A DNA stretch of 64,000 nt, from positions 68,703,738 through 68,767,737 of the forward strand of contig OY726572.1 of assembly GCA_963383645.1 (NCBI GenBank), read 5' to 3'. Position 1 is the first letter of the stretch. Every line of letters begins with the position of its first letter. Positions 49,216 to 64,000 of the stretch are shown one piece after another. The notes beneath the pieces are model-generated. The model saw only the letters and a program-made list of their open reading frames with translations. It was not told the origin of the DNA and ran no database searches. The DNA is from Muscardinus avellanarius. Taxonomy: Eukaryota; Chordata; Mammalia; Rodentia; Gliridae. Made by a program: the position numbers and the translations under genes.

Positions 49216-50149
49216 GGTGCTCACAGTTTTAAAGGGATGATTTCATGTGAATGTGTGGGTTTCCATTTTTTTCCTGCAAAATCGGAAGAAGTGTAGTAGG
49301 CTGGGATTCCCCTTCACCCTGATAGTTAATGGAGGGAAGGTCTGGCTCCCCCCTTTAATGGACAGATGCCTTCGATTGCTGTGGTCCACACACACTGGCC
49401 TCATCCCAGGCCCATTTTCTCATTGGTATGATTTGCCTGGTGACTCCTTTCCACACATTGTACACAGGCACACGTGACCACGTCTGTCTGCAGCCAGGCA
49501 TCTCCTGACCTCCAGACCATTGTGAGGCCTCTTTGAAATAGCCGCTCAGGCATTCATAAGCCGCTCGACCTTGGTGCACTGCCAGTGGGTTCCTAGTCAG
49601 CCCTCCACTGGACACCACCACACCCAGTCACCTGAGCCACAAAACATGGACGTCGCTTAAGACTTCCCTGTCCCTCAGCCTCAGAAGTCCCAAGGTCACT
49701 TTTCTCACATGTGCCTGGAACCCATTCCTCTTCCTTCTCCACTGCTGTAGACCAAAACTTTGTCTGTTTTGGCTTGTGTACAGCTGTGGCCCAGCTGGCC
49801 TCTCTGCTTGCTTGTCTCCCACCAGTGCCCCCCTTCCTAAAGCACAAAGCTATTTGGTAAGCCCCTGCTCATGTGCTTTCCCAGAGCCCCCGCCTTGAGG
49901 CCACCCAGCCTTTCCCTGTCGTCTGCCCTCAACCCAGCCCTGCTCACAGGCCCTCCACCTGAATCTGTCTCAGAGCTCCTCGGAGGCGTTCTCCTTTGGG
50001 GGAGATTCTGCCACGGCAGCCCCCAGCTCCCAGGACCCTTCGTCCTGATACATCTTTTTACATGGGGAGGGAATGAGAGCCTGGACAAGGGAGCGGCTGG
50101 CTCCTGAGCTCTGGAGCAGTGGGTGTCTAGGGCCCTTGGTTTTTAACTA

Positions 50150-51200
50150 TTTTTTTAACAGCTCTTTTTTAAACACAATTCACCTACCCTACAATTCAGA
50201 CATTTAAAGTATACCATTGTGGGGTATAGTGGTGAACACCTGTAATCCCAGTTCTTGAGAGGCTGAGATAGGAGGATTGTACTTTCAAAGCCAGCCTCAG
50301 CAGCTTAGTGAAGCTCTCAGCAATTTAACAAGACCCTGTTTCCACATAAGAAATAAAAGGGTGTAGCTCGGAGGTAGAATGACCCCAGGATTCAATCCCT
50401 AGCACCACAAAAAATAATAATAAAATAAAAGACATTATTTAGTCGGTTTTAGCGTATCGTTTCTTAAAATTATGGTAAAATATACATAATGTAAAATTTT
50501 CCATTTTAACCATTTTAAATGTCCAGGTGAGTGGCCCTGAGTGGATTCTCATTGATTGGCAACCATCACCGCATCATCTGCCATTGAAACGCTGTCCCTG
50601 AACAATAGTGCCCCGTTCCCTCCTCCCTGGGCCTCGAGAGTAGTCTGCTTTCTGCCTCGGTGACTGTTCTAGGGGCCTCGTGTTAGTGGAATCATCTAAT
50701 ACTTATCCTTCTGTGTCTGGCTCATTTCACTGAGCTTAATGTTTTCAGGGTCCATTAATGTAGCATGTGTCAGGATTCATTTGTTGTTATGGTTTAATAA
50801 TATGCCATTCTGTGTACATACCATATTTTATTTACCCATCCATTGACAGGCATGGGTTATTTCTGCCTTTTGGCTGTTGTAACTCATGCCACAGTGACAC
50901 TGATGTGCATAACTGTCTGAGTTCCTGCATCCATTTCCCATGGGTACACTGAGGCATAGAATTTCTAGAGCAAACGTTAATTCTATTTTTAGCTTTTTGA
51001 GGACCCACAAACTGTTTCCCACAGTGCAACACCCCTTGCTTTTCTACTAAAAGCACACAGGTACACTGTATTTCACTGCAAATGTTATAGGATAATATCA
51101 AAATCTCTATTTTCTGGCTTATAGTTTTTAATCTATGTGTTTTTATTACTAAGCCTATATAAGTCATCAACATCTTTAGACATTGTAATAATTATTTTTA
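50150..51200 (-). mobile_element. Antisense L1M 3' region, split by a SINE
   Basis: CCATTTTAACCATTTTAAAT, TGTGTCTGGCTCATTTCACT, GGTTTAATAATATGCCATTC and TTTTGGCTGTTGTAACTC follow the antisense L1M order. The SINE at 50221-50442 interrupts it. It ends near a GT repeat at 51208. Confidence 0.75.
50221..50442 (+). repeat. B1-dID SINE inside antisense L1M
   Basis: GGGGTATAGTGGTGAACACC to CCTAGCACCAC with an (AAT)n tail. Confidence 0.85.
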
Positions 51201-51207
51201 TTTCACT

Positions 51208-51228
51208 TGTGTGTGTGTGTGTGTGTGT
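51208..51228. repeat. (GT)n microsatellite
   Basis: About ten GT units, 160 nt upstream of the acceptor at 51390. Confidence 0.85.
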
Positions 51229-51390
51229 TTTTAATTCCCTAATTGTTTTGTAACAGTCTCAGCCTGTGTGGTGGCTGTCATCAGGATATGACATCAATGA
51301 GGCACTGCCCTAAAGATCCACTCCCTTGGGTCCGTGTGGCAGCGAAGGGTTTTGGCTCCTGCAGTTAACAGTGGCCCCGCATCCCTACAG

Positions 51391-51599
51391 GTGATCCGTA
51401 GGCACACGCTGGAGGAGAAGCTGCTCTGCCTGGTACGGCACCGGGCGGGCCACCACTGCCAGAATGCCGTGATTGTCATCCTCATCCTAGCCTGGGAGGG
51501 CATCCCCCGAAGCCTCGGAGACACCCTGTACCAGGAGCTCACCGACACCCTCCGGAAGTATGGGAACCCCACCAGCCGGAGATGCGGCCTCAATGATGA
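51391..51599 (+). CDS. TET3: TET3 exon, 209 nt, Cys-rich domain and cofactor contacts
   Basis: It begins [20 protein letters not shown] and runs to RRCGLND. The Arg-Arg pair at its start corresponds to arginines that in TET2 contact 2-oxoglutarate and DNA (from memory of the TET2 structure). [11 protein letters not shown] carries Cys/His residues typical of the zinc-binding Cys-rich region. The acceptor is ATCCCTACAG and the donor is ATGA|GTACGT. It enters in phase 0 and leaves in phase 2. The frame runs through the donor for about 120 nt before a stop, so reading past it is an artefact. Confidence 0.97.
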
Positions 51600-53162
<1,563 letters not shown>

Positions 53163-53448
53163 ATAGCTTAATTTGAACCTAGCCTTTTACTTAAGATTTG
53201 GGCCCTCCCTTCCCTTGAAGAGGCAAATGCAGGCACTTTAGAGAATACAGGAGCCTCGGGTCATCAGGACCTAATTATTCCCAGCAATGAAAATACTGGT
53301 TCAGTTTCTCACAGACACTTTCTTCGTTCTGTCAGCCACCATTTTCTGTGTGCATATTATGTGCAGAAAAACATGCTAAGCACCTCACAGGTATCCTAGT
53401 AATCTCAGAACCTCCCAGTGATCTGGCCACTGTTAAATGACTAAAGAT

Positions 53449-53527
53449 GTCTGGGATATAGCTCAGTGGTGGGAGGTTTGCCTACCATGGGTGAGTTCAA
53501 CCCCCAGTGCTGAAAAATACAAAGGAA
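53449..53527 (+). repeat. Solitary ID-like element
   Basis: GGATATAGCTCAGTGGTGGG with a longer spacer and GTTCAACCCCCAGTGC. tRNA-derived monomer with A and B boxes, not a functional tRNA. Confidence 0.65.
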
Positions 53528-53794
53528 GGGAAGAAGGGCGGGCAGGCAGGCTGGCTTCACCTGGGCAGCAGCCGGGGAGGTGGCCAGGCCTGACTGCCCA
53601 CTGGGTGGGCAGCTGAGCCTTGGCCCTTGACTGCCCCTTCTCATCCTGTGTACTGGATTCTCGCTCCCACTTCCTCCTCCTTGCTTCTTCACAAACTCTT
53701 TGTGCCTGTGTTCAAGGCGGGTCTGGGTCCCTGAAAGCCCTAGTTGCTGCCCTTGGAGGGCGTGGATGCCTGACACTTCTGTGGCTGCGACGTC

Positions 53795-54260
53795 TAGAGC
53801 AGCGCCACCCAGTGGAGCCTTTTCTGATGATGGAAATGTTCGCTGCAGTCCAGTGCAGGAAACTCACAGAGCTACTGAACATTTGAAATGGGGCTAGTGT
53901 AACTGAGGGACTGAACGTGTCATTTGTTTAATTTCAATTAAAAATAATTTAAGCCGGGCATGGTGGTGCACACTTGTAATCCCAGCATTCGGGAGCCAGA
54001 GGATTGCGGTTTGCAGACAGCCTCAGCTACTTAGGCCCTTTGCAACTCAGTGAGACCCTGTTCCAAAATAAAGAGTAAAAAAATAGCACTGGGGGTGTAG
54101 GTTGGAGGTAGAATGCCCCTGGGTTCCATCTCCAGTACTGCAAATAATAGTAATAACAATAATAATAGTAAGAGTAGTAGTAGTAATTGTTATTTACATT
54201 TCAATAGCCACATGTGGCTTGTAACACGTTAGATGTTGTGGGTCTAGGTCATAGCTTTAG
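53795..54260 (+). mobile_element. hAT-like DNA transposon fragment split by a SINE
   Basis: GAGCAGCGCCACCCAGTGGA, GAAATGGGGCTAGTGTAAC, then after the SINE (53951-54180) AATAGCCACATGTGGCTTGT. The CCACATGTGG-type palindrome with the 'GGGGCTAGTG' phrase is typical of mammalian hAT-Charlie non-autonomous elements. The exact family is not assigned. Confidence 0.55.
53951..54180 (+). repeat. B1-dID SINE inside the hAT-like fragment
   Basis: GCCGGGCATGGTGGTGCACA to ATCTCCAGTACTGC with (AAT/AGT)n tail. Confidence 0.88.
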
Positions 54261-54689
54261 AATTTAGTCTGAGCACCTGGCAGATGACAGGCTGGCCATG
54301 GAGTTTTTAGCACAGAATCCTGTCTGCCTCTGCTTTCCCATCACTAACGTGGGAAAGAGGATCTATACCTATAGGTTTTTCCATGGCTGTCATACCACAC
54401 CTGATTTCAGGATTTCAGCACTGAAAGCAAAAACCAGTTTTCTCTGTCTGAGATGAACTGGGCCACAGCCGGGAAGAGCAGTAGCTTAGCCTTCAGAATG
54501 GCTGGACCTTCTAGCCGTGGCTTTCCCTAATGAGGCTCCGTGCCCTCAGCTTTAAAATGGACTTGGCAGACAGAGCACAGTCAGACCCCAATGGCACCTG
54601 ACTTCCCAGTGACACCCAGCTGTGGCTCCGAATGCAGCTCATTCCCAGCATGCAGAGCTTGCCAGGCTGGGCCACTCTGGATGGTGTGA

Positions 54690-55412
<723 letters not shown>

Positions 55413-55974
55413 TAGCTGTGGTCTGCTGCAGAAAGTGGGCCCAGAGGAGAGGGGGAGGCGGGGCTCTCAGTTACGGGAGGTGTCTGGCCAGACCGCCTTG
55501 TCCCACACCTCAGAGAGAGTCTTCAGCAGGCAGATGTGCAGGCTGGGAGCAGGCTCTGTGCCTCGGGTAGGTGCTTTGGGATGCAGCCGGAGTCCCCAGC
55601 TGCCCAGAGTGTAGTTCCAAGTCTTTGTGGATTAATTCACACAACCCTGGGGTTCATTTATGTAACAAATGTTCACTGCCTGATAATGGGGAATAAAACA
55701 GAGCGCCCACCGAGGTCTGTGATACTCTGTCCCATAGTGAAGAAGGCCCTCCAGAGCATTGAAGTAGGGGAGGGATAAAGTGGCAGAGACGCGGGAACAG
55801 CCAAGAATAGGTACACTGGTGCCATTTACTGAGAAGTAGAATAACGGGGAGGCCAGGTTAGCAGCAGGAAATCAAGAGTTCTGTTTCGAGCTGCTAAAAC
55901 TGTAGGATCACAGATTTGAGGACACCCTAGGTTTAATCTCCAGTATCAAAATTTTTTAAAAAATAATAAAAGAA

Positions 55975-56178
55975 GCCAAGTGTGGTGGCACATGCTTACA
56001 ATCCCAGTACTTGGGAGACAAAGAAAGAAGGATCACAGGTCCATGGTCAACCTCAGCAATTTAGTAAGGCCTTCTGCAACTTAGACCCTATTTCAAAATA
56101 AAAAATAAAATGGAGCTGGGGCTGTAGCTCAGAGGAAGAATACTTCTGGGTTCAATTCCTAGTACCACACAAAAATAT
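55975..56178 (+). repeat. B1-dID SINE
   Basis: AGCCAAGTGTGGTGGCACAT to TTCCTAGTACCAC. A degraded ID-like scrap precedes it near 55900-55970. Confidence 0.85.
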
Positions 56179-56810
56179 GGAAGTAAAATAAAACTATTTT
56201 AAAATATTTTAAATAATATGAAAAAATTTGCCTGAAATCTTGTAAAGACAACTACTGTTAGCATTTGATGACCATTCGGGCACTTGTGTGTCTACACAGC
56301 TGCATAAAACTATACAGATGTTTGTATAACTTCCTTCCCATTTTCTCTACATGCTGTACTATGACCTTCTGAACTCTGGGGTGACTCGGCTTTGGGTCAG
56401 TGGATATAGATTTGCACTCATATTTGCAGAGGCCGTGTGTATGGCTCCATCATCTCTTGTCTAACCAGTCCTCTCTGGATGGATAGGAAGTGCTTTTGTA
56501 TGTTTCCCATTTGTAAGCCTCCAGGGGGCCCATCCTCGTCACAGCTTTGTGCAGAGGTGTGGTCGGCTTCTCGAGGACCCAGGACAAAATCACTTAAATT
56601 TGTAGGCTCAGAGAGTGCCTGTTCTGCCTACTGGCAATGCTAGATTTTGTCTTTCTTACTCTGCCTGCTTCAGTGGCAAAACATGTAGTCTCAATTCCAT
56701 TTGTGTCTCTTTTATACTAAAGAGGTTGAACAGCTTGCCTCTTTTAATTTCATCTTTGTGAATATCCCATTTATGTCCTCTACTGTTTATTTTTAAAATC
56801 AGGATTACCA

Positions 56811-56958
56811 GCTGGGAATGGTGGGACACGCCTGTAATTGGGAGGCTGAGACAGGAGGATCATAGGTTCAAGGCCAGCCTTCAGCAACTTAGTGAAACAT
56901 TGTCTCAAAATAAAATATAAAATAAGGCTAAGGGGTATAGCTTTGGGTTTAATACCCC

Positions 56959-57010
<52 letters not shown>
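56811..57010 (+). repeat. B1-dID SINE with (AC)n tail
   Basis: B1 half has lost CCCAGTACTT. (AC)n 56964-57010. Confidence 0.85.
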
Positions 57011-57014
<4 letters not shown>

Positions 57015-57033
57015 CAGAATTACTATATCTCTT

Positions 57034-57248
57034 TTTTTTTTTTTTTTTGGTGGTACTGGGGTGGAACCCAGAGGCTTTCTACCTCCGGGCTACATCCCCA
57101 GACCTATTTTTTATACTTCATTTGGAAACAGGGTCTCACTGAGTTGCTGAGAGCCTCACTAGTAGCTAAGGCTGGCTTCGGACCCATGCGATCCTCCTGT
57201 CCCAGCCTCCCAAGCACGGGGATTACAAGCGTGCACCACCACGCCCGG
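57034..57248 (-). repeat. B1-dID SINE, complete, young
   Basis: Perfect 19-bp duplication CAGAATTACTATATCTCTT at 57015-57033 and 57249-57267. Confidence 0.94.
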
Positions 57249-57718
57249 CAGAATTACTATATCTCTTGACATCTGTGGGTGTCTTTTAGAAGCACAGCCC
57301 CTGTCATATCTTACCCTGTCATTACCTTCACCATGTTTATAACATTGGGTCTTAGTGGCAGGAGACAAGGCACCGGGCAGCACCAGGGTGGGTCAGGAGA
57401 CACAGGGGGCTGGAGAAACGTGGGTGGGAGATTTTATTGTGGTTTCTACCAGAAGGGACCATCGAGGCAGCGTAGGTGCATCAAGTAGGTTTCTGTGTGG
57501 GCCATAAAGGTTGCCTAGGATCTGGCCCTGGGGTGATTTAGAGCAGGGAGAACGTTGGCTTGCTGTGTGAGTTTGATGAGGGAGTTTGTTCAGGTTGTGG
57601 GCTCTGGCTCCCTTGGTTCACATATCAAATGCACATTCTCAGGGAGTCATTTACTATCACAGAATTAGCTAGCTATCTCTTCAGAGCCCAACTGCCAGAG
57701 TATCAAAAATACAGAAAA

Positions 57719-58211
<493 letters not shown>

Positions 58212-58502
58212 GACTAAAAGGAAAACTATCTTAAAAAGAGTAAAAAGAATTGAGTGCTTAGAACCAAGAGGATAAGGGAGGAAGGTTTGAGGTTCAGCTC
58301 AACAGAATGCCGGACTATAGCCCTGTGCCCTGGCCCTGGCCCTGTGCCCTGGCCCAGTCCTCGTCATCACTGTGACCCCGTGCCAATCATCCCGTCGTGT
58401 TAGGGGCATATGACAACGTGAGCATCCCCATTTTAGGATTCTACATGTTGGCAGTACTGTTACTTTATGGACCGAGGCAATTGTGCTCTCCAGGTCCTCT
58501 AG

Positions 58503-59543
<1,041 letters not shown>

Positions 59544-61330
59544 GTCTGTCTCTGAAGGGTGGGCTGCCCCAGCAAAGCCTGAAACCCTCTCTCAAGGTAG
59601 AGCCGCAGAACCATTTCAGCTCCTTCAAGTACAGCGGCAACGCGGTGGTGGAGAGCTACTCGGTGCTGGGCAACTGCCGGCCCTCCGACCCCTACAGCAT
59701 GAACAGCGTGTACTCCTACCACTCCTACTATGCACAGCCCAGCCTGGCCTCCGTCAACGGCTTCCACTCCAAGTACGCCCTGCCGTCCTTCGGCTACTAT
59801 GGCTTTCCCTCCAGCAACCCCGTCTTCCCCTCCCAGTTCCTGGGTCCTGGGGCCTGGGGCCACAACGGCAGCAGCAGCAGTTTTGAGAAGAAGCCAGACC
59901 TCCACACTCTGCACAACAGCCTGAGCCCGGCCTACGGTGGTGCTGAGTTTGCCGAGTTGCCGGGCCAGGCTGTTCCCACGGACGCCCGCCACCCCACTCC
60001 TCACCACCAGCAGCCGGCTTACCCAGGCCCCAAGGAGTATCTGCTTCCCAAGGCCCCCCAGCTCCACCCGGCGTCCAGGGACCCTTCTCCCTTTGCTCAG
60101 AGCTCCACCTGCTACAACAGATCCATCAAGCAAGAGCCAGTAGACCCTCTGGCCCAGGCCGACTCTACGCCCAGAGATCCCAGTAAGATGAGCAAGACAC
60201 CTTTGCCAGAGGCATCTCAGAATGGGGGACCCAGTCACCTGTGGGGACAGTACTCAGGAGGTCCAAGCATGTCCCCCAAGAGGACTAACATTAGTGTGAG
60301 TGGCAGCTGGGGCGTGTTTCCTCCTGGGGAGAGTGCCGCCATGGTCCCTGACAAGCTTGGTTCTTTCGGGGCCAGCTGCCTCACAGCCTCGCACTTCCCA
60401 GAGGGCCAGTGGGGGCTGTTCAGTGGCGAGGGGCAGCAGTCGGCCCCCCATCCTGGAGGGCGGCTGCGAGGCAAGCCGTGGAGCCCCTGCAAGTTCGGGA
60501 ATAACACCTCTGCCTTGGCCGGGCCCAGCCTGACAGAGAAGCCATGGGGAGCAGGAGCCGGGGATTTCAACTCTGCCCTGAGAGGTGGCCCCGGATTCCA
60601 AGACAAGTTGTGGAACCCCGTAAAAGGAGAGGAGGGGAGGATTCCCACCCCCGGGGTGAGCCAGCTGGACAAAGCCTGGCAGGCCTTTAGCATGCCCCTG
60701 GGCTCCAGTGAGAAGCTGTTTGGGGCCCTGAAGTCAGAGGAGAAGCTGTGGGACCCCTTCAGCCTGGAAGAGGGGACAGCGGCCGAGGAGGCCCCCAACA
60801 AGGGGGTGGTGAAGGAGGAGAAGGGCGCCGCTGGGGAGGAGGAGGAGGAGGAGCTGTGGTCCGACAGCGAACACAACTTCCTGGATGAGAACATCGGTGG
60901 AGTGGCCGTGGCCCCCGCCCACGGCTCCATCCTCATTGAGTGTGCCCGGCGGGAGCTGCACGCCACCACGCCGCTCAAGAAGCCCAACCGCTGCCACCCC
61001 ACCCGCATCTCGCTCGTCTTCTACCAGCACAAGAACCTCAACCAGCCCAACCACGGGCTGGCACTCTGGGAAGCCAAGATGAAGCAGCTGGCGGAGCGGG
61101 CGCGGGCGCGGCAAGAGGAGGCCGCCCGGCTGGGCCTGGGCCAGCAGGAGGCCAAGCTCTATGGCAAGAAGCGCAAGTGGGGTGGCGCCATGGTCACGGA
61201 GCCCCAGCACAAGGAGAAGAAGGGGGCCGTCCCCACCCGGCAGGCGCTGGCCGTGCCCACAGACTCGGCGGTCACCGTGTCCTCTTACGCCTACACGAAG
61301 GTCACTGGCCCCTACAGCCGCTGGATCTAG
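59544..61330 (+). CDS. TET3: TET3 last coding exon: low-complexity insert and C-terminal catalytic half
   Basis: This exon gives 595 codons plus the TAG stop (61328-61330). It opens [20 protein letters not shown], then a Ser/Tyr/Pro/Gly-rich low-complexity insert of about 400 residues that splits the DSBH fold in TET proteins. An acidic run ([20 protein letters not shown]) precedes the last catalytic block. There, [20 protein letters not shown] carries the third Fe(II)-ligand His (HPTRIS) and a nearby Arg expected to hold 2-oxoglutarate. A basic YGKKRKWGG patch is a likely nuclear localisation signal, and the protein ends [11 protein letters not shown]. The acceptor is CTTCCCCAG. No frameshift or missing catalytic residue is seen, so the enzyme should be functional. 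The insert also contains IKQEPVDP, a sumoylation-like IKxE motif (inference). Confidence 0.97.
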
Positions 61331-63163
61331 GTGCCAGGGAGCCAGCGTACCTCAGCGTCGGGCCCGGCCCGAGCCTCTGGTGCTTTGCCCTCACGCCCGG
61401 GGGCGGGTTGGGGTGCAGAAGTCTTTCTCTATACATACATATATGGATATGCCTATCATATATATGTATTTATGGTCCAAACCTCAGAACTGATCCGCCC
61501 CCCTTTCCCCCACTTCCCCAGCACTTTGAAGAAGAAACTACGGCTGTCGGGTGATTTTTTTTTCCGCGATCTTAATATTTATATCTCCACAATGTTTTAA
61601 TTTTTCCCCTTGTTTGAGGGGCTTTTATTTTCTTTGTTTTTAAAACTCTATCCTTGTATATCACAATAATGGAAAGAAAGTTTATAGTGTCCTTTCACAA
61701 AGGAGTAGTTTTAAATTCCATTTAAAATGTGTATTTATTGGATTTTTTTAAGGCGACAATAGTAATGGTAGCGGGGGGCAGGAAGGGCGGGCAGTGTGCC
61801 TTCCTGCCTGGCGAGCCCAGCCCGCCCGCTGGGAGCTGACAGGTTCTCTCGGTCACCCGCCCCTCACCGGCCAAGTGCAGCGTGTAGGCCTGGTCCGTTT
61901 CTCCCTCCGTGCGGGCAGGGAGCCCTGGGGACAGCCTCCGTCGTCTCTGGTGGGATTCGAGCAGCTGTAGCAAACTATCCCGGGCCCCTCCCCAGTCGGC
62001 GGCAGGGCAGAGGCCGCCTGGCCCCAGAGACGCTGGTCTAGATTTCCCCAGAAACCAGGTTGGCAGTAGACGGCTTCAAGCCTGCTAGTCTCCACACTGA
62101 ATCCCCTCTGTCCGTTACTCGAGTCACAGGACGTCATGGTTTGCTAGGCAGCACCTCACGCTGTAGCTGGAGTTGGGAGGCTCCTAGGAGCCTCCCCACC
62201 ACCTTGATAAGCCAATGAATACTGGGCTGAAGGAATTTGTCTAGTGGCAGTTTTTAAAAATCGCCCCAAAGTCTGTGCTGATGCTGATAAAGGGCTACTG
62301 TATCTTTAAAAACAAGAAGTTGAACCCAAGCTGTGAAGAGTCAGCGTGCTCCGTGGCTCCGTGCAGAGCCTGGTGCTGTAGTATTGTGCTGGGACTTTCT
62401 TGACTCGGCAGGTCGTGTCCTGCGGGAGCTCAGCCGACCAGTGTAACAGCAGTGACTGAATCTGTCCTTATTCCTGGATCTCCACATTGGACCACGGTGC
62501 GTGCCCAGCCCACCCCTCCCTGCTCGGCGTGGGGAGGGCCTACACTCAATCCTAGAGCGTAAGAGTCAGACGTTTTCAGCAGGTTGCTATGATTCCCTCC
62601 CTCATTGGTGCCAGTTCTCCATTGGATCGTTTTCTCTTTTTCCTCTCTCCCCTCCTTGCCTCGTTAACACACCCGTTCTAAAATTCTGGTGCACTTGTTC
62701 AGTTCTTTGAAATGAGATTGTGGTGCTTAATTTTGGTGACAGTGTTGAGAGAGGTTGGTCCTGACAGGTGGAAGCGGCGTCCCTGCCGCGGGGCCGAGGC
62801 CGGCCGCACGGCGAGTTTGCTTCTCCTGTGGCGTTAGAAGTGAATCTGAGCTACTCGTGTGGACGTGTGTGGTGAGTGAGGGGACTTCGTCAGGACACAG
62901 AGGGGGTGTGGCCACGCAGCGAGTGACAGCCGAGCCCTGAGACAAACGTCAGATACTTAGGAAGCAGCTTGGTTCAGACGTGGGTCTTCGTAAGCTGAGT
63001 TTAACAATCAGATAGCAGTGCTGACGGCAAGCTCCTGAGCGCCCAGGTGCCTTGTGTAAGAGCTGGGAACCCACCCGCCGGGAGAGTACTGTAACCCTTG
63101 TGGAAGCACTGGCAGAGAGTCGCTGTGAGATGTTTTGAGCATTTATGTTGGTCTGGTTTTAAC

Positions 63164-63272
63164 TGTAAATAGTGAAAGATTTTTTTAAGCACTTTTGCCT
63201 AGATTTAAACAGCAACTTGAAAAAAATAAAAAAGTACGTTTTAACATGTAATTGTGGGAGAAATTGTAAATA
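63164..63272 (+). promoter_or_regulatory. TET3: Pair of Pumilio response elements
   Basis: TGTAAATA occurs at 63164-63171 and 63265-63272, each followed by GT. It matches the Pumilio consensus UGUANAUA in the sense of the mRNA. Pumilio binding usually lowers mRNA stability or translation. Function here is inferred. Confidence 0.5.
63225..63230 (+). terminator. TET3: Candidate polyadenylation signal AATAAA
   Basis: Canonical hexamer in an A-rich context about 1.9 kb after the stop. The surrounding A-run could also just be low complexity. Confidence 0.4.
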
Positions 63273-63375
63273 GTAGCTGAATATTTAACGTGCTTTGTCT
63301 CTCCTCCACTTTTACCATATTCTGTAAAATTGCATTTATTTTACAGGACAAAAATGAAATATTATTGCTTTTTGA

Positions 63376-63381
63376 AATAAA
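63376..63381 (+). terminator. TET3: Candidate polyadenylation signal AATAAA
   Basis: Second canonical hexamer, 151 nt downstream of the first, within TTTGAAATAAATAC. Use would give a 3' UTR of about 2.07 kb. Confidence 0.45.
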
Positions 63382-64000
63382 TACTCAAGAGCTTATCAGG
63401 ATTTAGAATTATTCAGAACTCAGATTTATAGGAAAACCTCTGACCTTCCGTTTGACAAGCTAAAGGAAGCAGAGTCTTTAACGAGCATGCTGATTTTCTA
63501 GTTTTGAGGAAAAGTTGGGTCCTTTAAATGCTATTTTGCTGATGGCATCAGTACTTTTATGCAGGTCTCATTTGACTCCGTGCTTAGGTAGATGCGGGGG
63601 TGCCTTGAAAACTTCATTTTAAATGATCTTAAGCGAGAAATACGATATTTTAGGAAACATTTGGAGAATGTGACCGTCTGTATGGCCCGTGGAAGCCCCA
63701 GGTTGGCTGTTGGTTTGGAAGGTCCTGAGTGTAACCCAGGTGATTCTGATACTTGGCATGTGTGGATCTCTGATGTATGTTAAATATGCTCTTCCCCTCG
63801 TCACCCTCTGGTAGCAAAGCCATTAGATGAAAGGAGAAATCGATACAAGCTAAAAGCATGTGACGTCTGTCCCCCAGCCCTGGGGCAGCCCGTGGTCACG
63901 CACCTCGAGGCGAGGCAGGGGCAGTCTGTGCGGGGTGCTCCCCTCCCCCCAGCAGTGGTTTAAGAGCTAGGTGGTGCTGTTGCTGCGCTCAAGCCCATGC

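Larger units (their letters stand above)
46944..51390 (+). other. TET3: TET3 intron, 4.4 kb
   Basis: Contents: one SINE with a clean duplication (48268-48446), a sense L1M 3' fragment (48850-49215), an antisense L1M stretch (50150-51200) split by a SINE, and a short GT repeat at 51208-51228. Between 46944 and 48257, and between 49216 and 50150, I see only unique-looking sequence. Confidence 0.9.
61378..63978 (+). promoter_or_regulatory. TET3: Four miR-29 seed matches in the 3' UTR
   Basis: TGGTGCT, the 7-mer complementary to miR-29 positions 2-8, occurs at 61378-61384, 62371-62377, 62721-62727 and 63972-63978. TET mRNAs are established miR-29 targets. Which of these sites are used is not visible. 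Confidence 0.55.
61331..64000 (+). other. TET3: TET3 3' UTR (continues to or past window end)
   Basis: No repeat or new ORF interrupts the 2.67 kb after the stop, unlike the introns, which fits a conserved 3' UTR. It holds AT-rich blocks, two AATAAA hexamers (63225-63230, 63376-63381), two Pumilio-type octamers and four miR-29 seed matches. TET3 mRNAs are known to have long 3' UTRs, so I cannot place the true end. Confidence 0.85.

Noticed and set aside
53449..53527. Possible tRNA gene
   Set aside because: ID-like SINE monomer: A and B box present but no foldable acceptor stem or proper anticodon arm, and an A-rich tail.

Overview
This is mammalian nuclear DNA: the 3' part of the gene for the methylcytosine dioxygenase TET3, on the + strand. 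Nine coding exons with GT/AG splice sites run from 6944 to the stop codon at 61328-61330. Joined, they keep one open frame of 5,067 nt, or 1,688 residues plus stop. The upstream exons, including the CXXC DNA-binding domain, lie outside the window. The 3' UTR runs from 61331 to at least the window end.

The organism looks like a rodent of the squirrel, dormouse or mountain-beaver type. The dominant repeat is a dimeric SINE with a 7SL-derived B1-like left half and a tRNA/ID-like right half (B1-dID, MEN-like), present in about 65 copies in several subfamilies. I cannot name the species.

Layout: 1-6943 is the end of an intron full of minus-strand SINEs. 6944-9113 is the large exon for the poorly structured middle of TET3. 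9114-38742 is a 29.6 kb intron with most of the mobile DNA. 38743-58965 holds seven short exons for the Cys-rich domain and the first half of the double-stranded beta-helix (DSBH) fold. 59544-61330 is the last exon, with the low-complexity insert and the C-terminal half of the catalytic fold.

The most unusual content is a pair of about 2.8-2.9 kb elements (19172-21953 and 33529-36474) with the same chimeric design: L1-type 5' UTR, L1 ORF1, no ORF2, an antisense piece of an older L1M ORF2, then an L1 3' end. Two copies sharing the same internal junctions mean a mobile non-autonomous family of half-L1 (HAL1-like) type, not two chance deletions. Both copies sit inside the A-rich linker of a B1-dID SINE, in the same orientation as TET3. 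Copy 1 keeps an open ORF1; copy 2 is broken by small indels. A third L1 3' end, near 30.05-30.23 kb, carries a seven-unit G-rich minisatellite.

Older layers include L1M fragments, several MIRs, a MER5A-like hAT fragment, another hAT-like fragment and an LTR-like repeat. I see no second protein-coding gene and no functional tRNA or rRNA gene.
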